Source: an uncultured Prevotella sp. (GTDB taxonomy: Bacteria > Bacteroidota > Bacteroidia > Bacteroidales > Bacteroidaceae). Taken from it: DNA of 44,319 bases. Positions within the stretch are counted from its first letter, which is position 1, and each line of letters begins with the position of its first letter. The notes under the pieces are model-generated. The model was not told the origin of the DNA. It did no database searches and was given only the letters and a program-made list of their open reading frames with translations. The DNA lies in NCBI GenBank assembly GCA_934254985.1, contig CAKQMS010000024.1, positions 1-44,319 on the forward strand, read 5' to 3'. Below are positions 34,448-42,063 of this stretch, piece by piece. The position numbers and the translations under genes were made by a program.

Positions 34448-35851
34448 ATGCCTATAAAAGATGATGATTTAGTTGCTCAATATATTAGAGCAATAGAAAA
34501 TCCTGATAGTATTGGTTATAAAGATGGGAAATGGTATCAACCTTCAAACTCAAAATATGATAAAAATAATCGAGGATTTGGAATAGATGTTGTGCATAAT
34601 AAAGCTGCAAGAGATATGGTGTCTAATAGGCAGGGTAAATGGCTTACAGAAGGAGAGGAAAGGGAATTAAGGAATAAACATATTATAGAAAGTCAAAAGA
34701 CCTTAGATAGAAGAGTTCCTTGGCATTCTCTAAGGGAGACTCCTTCTGAAGAAAAGAATGCAATGGCTATAGGAATACTTTATAGAGGAGATTGTGTCTT
34801 AGGAAATCAAAATATAAGGAATGCTTATTACTCAGGTTCTGATGAAGATATGCAAAGGGCTGTATCAGAATATTATAAAGCTAAAAAGGTTCCAGAGAGG
34901 GCAGCTAATCACAATAAGTTTTTTAATAGTAGAAAACCTAAGGGAAAGATGGAGTTAAATTATAAGCCAAGGAATTGGTTTCCTGAATATCAATCATACT
35001 CTGAAGGAGGACAACTATATGGTAATGCATGGGACTCTTTATCTTTAGCTGATAAGGCAGAAATGATTAAGGTAGCTGTTGCTAATGGTATTATGACTTT
35101 ACCAGAAATTAGAAATACTTATAATGAATTTGCTAAAGGAGGTTATAAACCATCGGAAAATATTAAGAAGAAAATTTCTGACTGGGAAGGTTCTTCTATG
35201 AAAACCAATAGAAGCTTTGAGGATGAAGCAAGAGATTTTAATAGAGTAGTGCCTACTGAAGTGAGAGATAAGCTAACACAACAACAAAAGGATGCTTTAT
35301 ATTCCTATGGTTATAATGTAGGTATGGGTAATCTTAAGGAAAGAGTAGTGCCTACATTAACTGCATATACTAAAGGTAAGGCAAGCAAAGAAGATGTTCA
35401 AAGGTCTATGTGGGCTAAAAGAGATAATGAACTGAGAGGATTAACTACTAGAAGAAATGCTGAGAGAGAAATGTTTGGTGGTAACTATAGAACTACCTTT
35501 ACTGGGACTGGTAAGTTAGGTACTCATATAGACCCTTCAGAATATACCTACTATGAAGACCTTAGTCCTATGATAGACAATATCAATATTCCTCAAATGC
35601 AGTTTCCCGATAGTAAGGCTACTGACCCTACTACTCTTTATAAAGCTCCTCATATTGATGAAACTTTATTTTCTAAACCTGAAGTTACTCCTGAAAAGCC
35701 TGTGTATAACCCTCAGCAGGAAAGACTTGAAGGTTTGAAGAGAATGAATACTATTATGGGATTATTGGGTCAAAGTACCCCTTTTGCAGGATTAGTTGAT
35801 ACCAGTACCCCTGGCTTATTGTCCTATGTTAACCAAATATATAATTTATAA
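34448..35851 (+). CDS. Lysozyme-like phage protein with two GH24-type segments
   Basis: A 467-aa protein. Residues 240-345 match the T4-lysozyme (GH24) plan. DWEG (245-248) is the likely catalytic Glu, and LTQQQKDALYSYGYNVGMGNL (276-296, read in parts) is the family's core helix, followed by RR..ER at 335-340. Residues 5-165 hold a weaker, similar lysozyme-like segment (RGFGIDVVH, EEKNAMAIGILYRGD). Between them is a linker with SEGGQLYGNAWDSLSLAD and NEFAKGG, a motif recurrent in virion proteins of gut Bacteroidetes phages. This suggests a virion-associated peptidoglycan-cleaving protein, not a simple endolysin. Confidence 0.75.
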   Translation: MPIKDDDLVAQYIRAIENPDSIGYKDGKWYQPSNSKYDKNNRGFGIDVVHNKAARDMVSNRQGKWLTEGEERELRNKHIIESQKTLDRRVPWHSLRETPSEEKNAMAIGILYRGDCVLGNQNIRNAYYSGSDEDMQRAVSEYYKAKKVPERAANHNKFFNSRKPKGKMELNYKPRNWFPEYQSYSEGGQLYGNAWDSLSLADKAEMIKVAVANGIMTLPEIRNTYNEFAKGGYKPSENIKKKISDWEGSSMKTNRSFEDEARDFNRVVPTEVRDKLTQQQKDALYSYGYNVGMGNLKERVVPTLTAYTKGKASKEDVQRSMWAKRDNELRGLTTRRNAEREMFGGNYRTTFTGTGKLGTHIDPSEYTYYEDLSPMIDNINIPQMQFPDSKATDPTTLYKAPHIDETLFSKPEVTPEKPVYNPQQERLEGLKRMNTIMGLLGQSTPFAGLVDTSTPGLLSYVNQIYNL

Positions 35852-35867
35852 ATCATGTAGAAAAAAG

Positions 35868-35898
35868 AAAGGTAGGAGGTTTCCCTTCTACCTTTTTA
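35868..35898. terminator. Bidirectional terminator between convergent phage genes
   Basis: Arms AAAGGTAGGAGG and CCCTTCTACCTTT around a 3-nt loop, flanked by A-run and T-run. It serves the plus-strand lysozyme gene and the minus-strand gene ending at 35932. Confidence 0.8.
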
Positions 35899-35931
35899 AA
35901 TATCCTTTTTTAGTGTTTGGAAAATTTAATA

Positions 35932-36777
35932 CTACTCATAATCTGACATATCAAGAAGAATTTCTAACTTAGATGCTATCTCAGTCATTCTTTCTTGAAT
36001 TACACTAATTTCAGGGATTCTATGTTCATGTCCCTCTTTCCAAGTAACAGTCAGTATACCTAAGTCTTCGCCCTTAGAAGTCTTCATAGCTCTCATGGCA
36101 AGGGCTGTACATTGATTTTCCTTAAGGATTCTTGCATAACCTGCATCTACTTCTGTTACTTCATTCATATTAGAGAACCACTTGAATTTATTCTTTAACA
36201 TATATCCTATAATAGGGAAGAGATTGGTAGGGATACATTGGAAATCCTTATAGTTAAATGTTACATCTTCAGCTGTATTTACAGATGGAAAGCTTTCATC
36301 ATAGAATCTCTTATGATACCCTCCTATATACTTTTCTGTATTATGCATCAACTCAATGGTAACAACATCACAATGAAGAGCATCTCTAAGATAATCTGTT
36401 AATTCATTAGCCTCTTCCTCTATCCTTGATGTTTGTGCATAACATTCTTTGTCTTTCTGTTTATTCTTCTTCTCTTGTTCTTGCATTGCTATAAGTACAG
36501 CATTCATTACTCTTTTCTGGGCATACATGGAATATAATATCATTGCCAGTCCAACAATAACACCAATGGTTATAGGGTTGGGTTTCATAATAATACTTAC
36601 TACCCAATCATATAAATCATCCCTTAAAAATAACTTACCTAAGAATAGGGCTATTAAAGTACAGAGGATTATCTTGAAGAAGATACTCACAGAGTGGTCT
36701 TTTACTTCATTTAGTTTACTGAATCCTCCTAGAAATTCTGTGATTGCCTGTATCACACTAGAGATTTTTTCTAACAT
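35932..36777 (-). CDS. Phage membrane protein with GAF-like domain
   Basis: A 281-aa protein. There are two transmembrane segments at about 28-48 and 68-88, then a charged coiled coil (about 95-130). The C-terminal domain (about 130-275) has the alternating pattern of a GAF sensor: CDVVTIELMHN, then AGYARILKENQCTALAMRAM, then LGILTVTWKEG. The arrangement would suit a membrane-anchored sensor or holin-like regulator, but no direct evidence exists. It ends with TAG followed one codon later by TAA. Confidence 0.65.
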   Translation of the reverse strand: MLEKISSVIQAITEFLGGFSKLNEVKDHSVSIFFKIILCTLIALFLGKLFLRDDLYDWVVSIIMKPNPITIGVIVGLAMILYSMYAQKRVMNAVLIAMQEQEKKNKQKDKECYAQTSRIEEEANELTDYLRDALHCDVVTIELMHNTEKYIGGYHKRFYDESFPSVNTAEDVTFNYKDFQCIPTNLFPIIGYMLKNKFKWFSNMNEVTEVDAGYARILKENQCTALAMRAMKTSKGEDLGILTVTWKEGHEHRIPEISVIQERMTEIASKLEILLDMSDYE

Positions 36778-36810
36778 TATCTTTTACTATTTACACATTC
36801 TTTACTGTTG

Positions 36811-37005
36811 TTAAAGGATGTCATAATGTCCAATGTGATATTTGTTACACACCCTACAGAAATAGGATGTCATTCCATATAATCTATGTTTTGAGATATA
36901 CTTATTAGCTTCTTTTTCAGTTTCATAAGTCTTCTTGCTTTTACCTTTAGAGGTATAGTGTTGTCTTGGTCTGGACTTCTCAAAAGGTATCTTACAAATT
37001 CCCAT
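36811..37005 (-). CDS. Small phage zinc-finger protein
   Basis: A 64-aa basic protein. FCRVCNKYHIGH near the C-terminus is a C-x2-C-x3-H-x2-H zinc-binding motif, common in small phage proteins. The frame is open to 37044, but a -7 box TATCTTTG at 37030-37037 (minus strand) lies within that extension, so the Met at 37005 is preferred. Confidence 0.65.
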   Translation of the reverse strand: MGICKIPFEKSRPRQHYTSKGKSKKTYETEKEANKYISKHRLYGMTSYFCRVCNKYHIGHYDIL

Positions 37006-37155
37006 ATTAACAATATCTATCCTTTCATGCAAAGATATATACATTATGTATGATTATAGAGATATTAAGGAAAGTGCTAAGAATAGTTACTATTTTTCTT
37101 AGGAATAATACAATAATTTAAGGATAAGAACGTTATTAGATAAAAAGAATTGTTT

Positions 37156-37932
37156 ATGAAGGATTCTTTATATCAATATTATAGTCAGAATCCTCTTAAT
37201 TTATATGAGGTTAGAAGACATTTCTTGTGGCATTTCTATTGTCAGAATCATAGTAGGAATGATGCAAGGAAAGTCTTGAGGGTAGTTGTTACTTCTTCTA
37301 GAATAGGTAGGATAATAGAAAAATCCATACAGAAAAAACATGCACCTAATTATAGTGATTTCCTATCTACTATAAAAGGAATGCTTAGATTCTGGTTTTG
37401 TTCTAAAGAAACTTTAGTGTTAGCTACTATAGAAGCTATATTGAAATGGGATATTGTAGCCAACAGAAAATTGAAGTTAAAAACTCAAGATGAATTAAAA
37501 CATGATACTCTTGAAGTACTTAAAAAGTATTTGATATATAAAGAAGTGCCCGCTGATGATGTTCTTTCAGCAGAAGCTGTTCATACATCTTCTTCATCTG
37601 TGGATTTAGAGTATATGAAACCTTCTTCTGATGATAAATCTTCAGAGGATACTTCTGAATCAGAGGACTCTACTTCTCTTCAGACATGGACTTTAGATGA
37701 ATTTATCAATGAGTTTGGACCAAAGATGCAAGTAAAGGAATTTGCAAATAGTAAAACAGGAGATTTATTCAAAAGTTGTGTGTTTACTAAAGGTAAAACT
37801 AGAACCTTTGTTGCTTTTTCTTCTAAGTTAGGTGAACACACTAAGAAAGAATTACTTGATATGAAGGATGAATTAATAATACTGAAAGTACAAAATGGTA
37901 AGTATAAACTTGCCAAGCATTATTATACATAA
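37156..37932 (+). CDS. Phage hypothetical protein with acidic serine-rich linker
   Basis: A 258-aa protein of unknown function. The N-terminal helical domain (about 1-125) is rich in Trp, Phe and His. The linker at about 140-175 is almost all Ser/Asp/Glu. A C-terminal domain (about 180-255) begins LDEFINEFGPKMQVKEF and is mainly beta. ATG at 37156 is preferred to an in-frame TTG at 37150. It stands alone on the plus strand between minus-strand genes. Confidence 0.65.
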   Translation: MKDSLYQYYSQNPLNLYEVRRHFLWHFYCQNHSRNDARKVLRVVVTSSRIGRIIEKSIQKKHAPNYSDFLSTIKGMLRFWFCSKETLVLATIEAILKWDIVANRKLKLKTQDELKHDTLEVLKKYLIYKEVPADDVLSAEAVHTSSSSVDLEYMKPSSDDKSSEDTSESEDSTSLQTWTLDEFINEFGPKMQVKEFANSKTGDLFKSCVFTKGKTRTFVAFSSKLGEHTKKELLDMKDELIILKVQNGKYKLAKHYYT

Positions 37933-37958
37933 AGTATTAATATTTTAAATTACATAAC

Positions 37959-38147
37959 ATGAAGAAATATATACACTTTGTAATTCCTTATGCAATATAT
38001 GTTAGTATGGTTTTAATAACTATAGCTGATGCAAGACGTGATTATTGGCAGTTGTTTATCTTTTGGATTATTACTCTGCCTTTGATTGTAGGGTATATTG
38101 CTTACATTATATGGGAACGCAAGAACAGAAATAATAAAGGAGAGTGA
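37959..38147 (+). CDS. Small two-helix membrane protein
   Basis: A 62-aa protein with transmembrane helices at about 5-22 and 31-52, a short charged loop (ADARRDY), and a basic tail. Size and topology would suit a holin, but other small membrane proteins look the same. It lies 26 bp after the previous gene. A weak hairpin with AAAGG/CCTTT arms overlaps its stop codon at 38136-38160. Confidence 0.6.
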   Translation: MKKYIHFVIPYAIYVSMVLITIADARRDYWQLFIFWIITLPLIVGYIAYIIWERKNRNNKGE

Positions 38148-38166
38148 TTAGCTCCCCTTTATTTCT

Positions 38167-41100
38167 TTATCTATTAGAAGGTGAAGCTTCAAATATCTTA
38201 AAGATAGCATCATCTTCATCCATCCTCTGCATTTGTTCCCAATCCTTAAAGAATGGCATATTGTATTTTACCATATTTCTCCAATACTTGTTTTCTCCTT
38301 TATGGTCACCTGATTTAATATCTGTAACAATATCACCATTGGTAAGACCATAGAAAGTATAGAGTAGGGAGTTCATAGTATTCAATGATGCCATAGGAGA
38401 ATTAAGTACTGTCAACCAATTAGAGATATTCTTAGGGTGAGGCATTGAAGCTTCAGTATCAAGAATAGCTCTTTTTGTCTGATATATCCACCATCTTCTC
38501 CAAAACTCTCTCTTATGTTTGTCTGGATCTCCAAGGGCAAAGCCAAGACCTAATAGACAAATGTACATAAGCATTTCTGCTCTTACTCTCTTAATATTAT
38601 ACTTCTGCATATCATCAAGATTATGCCATTGTGCCTGAGACCTAAACATAAAGGTATAGAAGTCTTTCATAAAGAGTCCAATAGCATCTAACTTTTGACC
38701 CCTATTCCAAGTATCTTTGGTATCATCATTGGTAAGACCTTTGTATAAACTATACCAATATCCTTCTCTATCTTCTCCAAGAGAAGCATCAAAGTGTCTC
38801 TTCCTAAACCTTCTTGAATAATGCTCAACCATCCACTGTCTAAAGTTCATTATACCACGTCCCCACCATTTTTGATGTAATAGTCCTTTATCCTCTTCAT
38901 TCATGGCACCATGAGTAGACTGGTTAGCATAACGAAGTTTCTTTCTTACTTTATCAATAAAAGCATCTGTTATAGCATTGCCATCAAGGTCTGTTACTCC
39001 AGACTTTAGGTGAAGTTCAGAGTTACCATCCTGTTTATTAACTACTTCAAAGGCATCATATAAGCTTATCTTCTTTCCATTTAATAATACTTTCTGATTA
39101 TGAAGAACACCATACATGTTTACATAGTGAATAAGATACTCACCAGAAGAATAGCCAATGAATGAACAATCATGAGAGATTAATTGTCGGAACATACTTT
39201 TATAGTATTTAGTATGACTCTTTTCAGAGAAGTTTTCCTGAAGAGGGTCAAACAGTTCTCTCATAAGTACACTCTTATGATTTACATTATTAGTAAGCAG
39301 TTCTGCAAATTCTCCTCCAACACCTGCACTACCAAATAGTTTAGTATGTGCCCAAGCATAATCCTTGAAGTTATAGAACTCACCTGCACCAGCCTCAATC
39401 ATCATCTGAAATTCACCCATAAGGTAATTGGCAACAGCACCTTTGACATTAGTTGCCAAGCCTTTAAATGAAGTATAGGCAATGATATTACTGAACATCT
39501 TAGCCCAAGTCTTGTTTTCATTAGGGTCTCTGTTCTGTCCATAGATATGCTGAGCAATGAAACCTTCTATAAGTTCTGTAGTATTGGTATTTTTCCCTCT
39601 TTTCCACAAATCCTTGAATACTCTTATCTCTTTATTCTGTATCACATCACCTTTTGGGTCTTTATCTCTAGCACTCTGATTTTTCACAAAGTCACCAATA
39701 AATTCAACAACCTGTGCTATCTGACTCATAGAATCATAGTTAATAGCTGTTCCTGCAAGGGCTGCAATACCAGTTGAGAAGTTTTTAAGAAGTTCTCCTT
39801 CTTCAACTTTGTTGACAAAGAAAATAGGAATTTGTCTTAGTGGAGTGTTATCAAAAGCACCTTCTGTAATCTGATATTCATCACCATCAATAATACCATT
39901 CATATTATAGTTTTCATCATCTTCCCTTATCTTATAGAAGTTCTCAGCTTTATTTCTTACAGCTTTAGCTACATCCTTGAAGTTCTTAGCATCATGCATG
40001 GCATCAAGGAACTTACGTCTTATTTGTGGTGGAAGATATTGATGCTGTGCATAGGCTGGTAGAAGAGAGCCAATCTCACCTTTAAGTTGCATCATGGTAT
40101 CATAGTATTCAATCTGTTCCTGAGTCCAATCTTTCTGAAAGTCATCACTCTTTCTATAACTATCATTAGGTACCCTTTCTGTTCTACTATTACCATTAGT
40201 ATTATCTACAACTCTGTCTTCTGTATTCAGGTCTTCCCAGTCTTCAATAGCCTGTTTTAAATCAAAACCTCGAAAACCTTGACTATAGAGAGACTTAATC
40301 TTTGCTGATCTTGCTGCTTTATATAATTTCCAATCTATATCACTAACTATATGACCATCATCCTCATACATAAATTCAGAATTATGTCCCGCTTTATAGA
40401 GTTTATCTGTAGCTCGACGAATCCTAAGAGATATACCATTCATAGCTGCATCCCTTGAATCTTGAGCATTCCTAATGATAGAACCCATAGCACCAATGAT
40501 TGGATTAGATGCTCTACCTATGCTATATAACCAGTCAAATTTAGTAGAGTCTGTAGTAGCCATTCTGATAGCATTGATCATAGACTGACCATCAGGAGTA
40601 GTGTTTCCAACAATTTCTATCATAAGGTTAGTCATAGTACTCTCTGTAAGATTATCGAGCATATTTTCCTTTTTATCAAAGAACTCTTTCAAGTCTTTAG
40701 CAGTCTGACGAATATTATCAATATCTGTTTGGGCAATGGACTCATCAATGGTAAGATTCTCATCAGCCAAAGCTGATACCAATGGATAATATTGCTCTTT
40801 AAGGGATTTAATATCCTGTAGAATCTTAGCAGTACCAAAGGCTTTCTCTAATTCTGTACCCGTTTGAGGAATACCTTGAAGCATAGTATCAATATCAGCT
40901 ATTTGAGAAGATGCTTCTCCTAAGAAATTTAATACTCCAGAGTAATATTTCTTACTAGATAACTCCTTCATAAGTTTATTAAGTACACCTTCAAGTCTTT
41001 TTCCTTCAGTATTATTACCTTTTTCCTTTTCAAGTTGCCTAATCTGCCTTTGAAGAGTAATAGCAGCATCTGCTGCTGCATCAGAAAGAGTTCTAATTTT

Positions 41101-42060
41101 AGATGATGTCCTATGAATCTCATTGATGTCTATCTTATACTTCTTATTAAGCATTTGAATTTCAGCCTTAATCTTCTGTTCAGGACTATTAGTATAGATA
41201 TTGTTTTTCAATTGAGCAACCTGATTAATAAGAGCATCCATATCTATACCTTGATATTTCTTGGCATCAGTAATAGCCCTCATTAATAATCTCTGTTGTG
41301 GAACAGTAAGATTTATAGCTCCATGATTAAAGTCATTAAGGGTCTGTGCTGCATTTTCAATAGAACCAAAGGTGTTGATAACCCTTTGAACATGTGGAGA
41401 ATTAGGACTTAAGGTGAATAGAATCATAGCATCCTTCTTATAAAGGTTACTAATACCTACTCCTGCAAGGTTCTTAAGATATTGTGCTAAATCAGTATTC
41501 ATTGCATTGAATACACTTTGAAGTTCCTGCGGCATAGCAGTTATATCTACACCTACATTATTAAATACCTGCTTATAAATATCCCAAGTCTGAAGATTTT
41601 TCTTAACACTATCTCCATAGGTATGTGTCCTGGAGTTTTTTTCTGAAACAATGATGTTATAGATGTCACCATGTTGTACTACTATTGAAGTAAGACCTTT
41701 ATGATTATCATTGAAATCATCAGCCTTCCTTAAAGCATCTTCTGCATTAGAGAAATCTATTCTCTTACCATTAATATCTACAGCTCCCAACTGAAGCTCT
41801 GCTGTAGAAAGGTTACCAATATCTTCCTGTATAGACTTGAAGTCAAGGAACTTCAAAACATCTTCTGCATTATGTTGTCCCTGACTATTTCTTTCTATAT
41901 TAGCCTGATCCATTTTATCTGCCATATCAGATACAGTATAGGATACATAGAGCCAATTAGTAAGAGGTCTATCCTTCAGCTTTTCCAGCATCTTTTTATA
42001 CATCCTTGAAGGCTCCCCATTGGGAGCCTCAGGATATAATATACATGAACTATTACTCAT
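38167..42060 (-). CDS. Very large phage protein, probable internal virion/ejection protein
   Basis: A 1297-aa protein on the minus strand. The start MSNSSCILYPEAPNGEPSRM is like N-termini I associate with large proteins of gut Bacteroidetes phages, so the ATG at 42060 is believable. Most of the chain is helical. There are coiled-coil stretches (about 290-480), an Ala/Gly-rich region around 890-930 (GLATNVKGAVANYLMGEF), and one hydrophobic segment MLMYICLLGLGFALG at about 1163-1177. No catalytic motif was found, and the RNA-polymerase DxDxD motif was looked for and not seen. The size and gene position suggest a DNA-ejection or internal head protein. It follows the next gene in the same frame after TAG plus one codon. 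Confidence 0.7.
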   Translation of the reverse strand: MSNSSCILYPEAPNGEPSRMYKKMLEKLKDRPLTNWLYVSYTVSDMADKMDQANIERNSQGQHNAEDVLKFLDFKSIQEDIGNLSTAELQLGAVDINGKRIDFSNAEDALRKADDFNDNHKGLTSIVVQHGDIYNIIVSEKNSRTHTYGDSVKKNLQTWDIYKQVFNNVGVDITAMPQELQSVFNAMNTDLAQYLKNLAGVGISNLYKKDAMILFTLSPNSPHVQRVINTFGSIENAAQTLNDFNHGAINLTVPQQRLLMRAITDAKKYQGIDMDALINQVAQLKNNIYTNSPEQKIKAEIQMLNKKYKIDINEIHRTSSKIRTLSDAAADAAITLQRQIRQLEKEKGNNTEGKRLEGVLNKLMKELSSKKYYSGVLNFLGEASSQIADIDTMLQGIPQTGTELEKAFGTAKILQDIKSLKEQYYPLVSALADENLTIDESIAQTDIDNIRQTAKDLKEFFDKKENMLDNLTESTMTNLMIEIVGNTTPDGQSMINAIRMATTDSTKFDWLYSIGRASNPIIGAMGSIIRNAQDSRDAAMNGISLRIRRATDKLYKAGHNSEFMYEDDGHIVSDIDWKLYKAARSAKIKSLYSQGFRGFDLKQAIEDWEDLNTEDRVVDNTNGNSRTERVPNDSYRKSDDFQKDWTQEQIEYYDTMMQLKGEIGSLLPAYAQHQYLPPQIRRKFLDAMHDAKNFKDVAKAVRNKAENFYKIREDDENYNMNGIIDGDEYQITEGAFDNTPLRQIPIFFVNKVEEGELLKNFSTGIAALAGTAINYDSMSQIAQVVEFIGDFVKNQSARDKDPKGDVIQNKEIRVFKDLWKRGKNTNTTELIEGFIAQHIYGQNRDPNENKTWAKMFSNIIAYTSFKGLATNVKGAVANYLMGEFQMMIEAGAGEFYNFKDYAWAHTKLFGSAGVGGEFAELLTNNVNHKSVLMRELFDPLQENFSEKSHTKYYKSMFRQLISHDCSFIGYSSGEYLIHYVNMYGVLHNQKVLLNGKKISLYDAFEVVNKQDGNSELHLKSGVTDLDGNAITDAFIDKVRKKLRYANQSTHGAMNEEDKGLLHQKWWGRGIMNFRQWMVEHYSRRFRKRHFDASLGEDREGYWYSLYKGLTNDDTKDTWNRGQKLDAIGLFMKDFYTFMFRSQAQWHNLDDMQKYNIKRVRAEMLMYICLLGLGFALGDPDKHKREFWRRWWIYQTKRAILDTEASMPHPKNISNWLTVLNSPMASLNTMNSLLYTFYGLTNGDIVTDIKSGDHKGENKYWRNMVKYNMPFFKDWEQMQRMDEDDAIFKIFEASPSNR

Positions 42061-42063
42061 ACA

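Noticed and set aside
38167..42060. Virion RNA polymerase, as found in large crAss-like proteins
   Set aside because: No DxDxD or DFDGD catalytic motif could be found. The only similar string, IIDGDEYQ, lacks the context.
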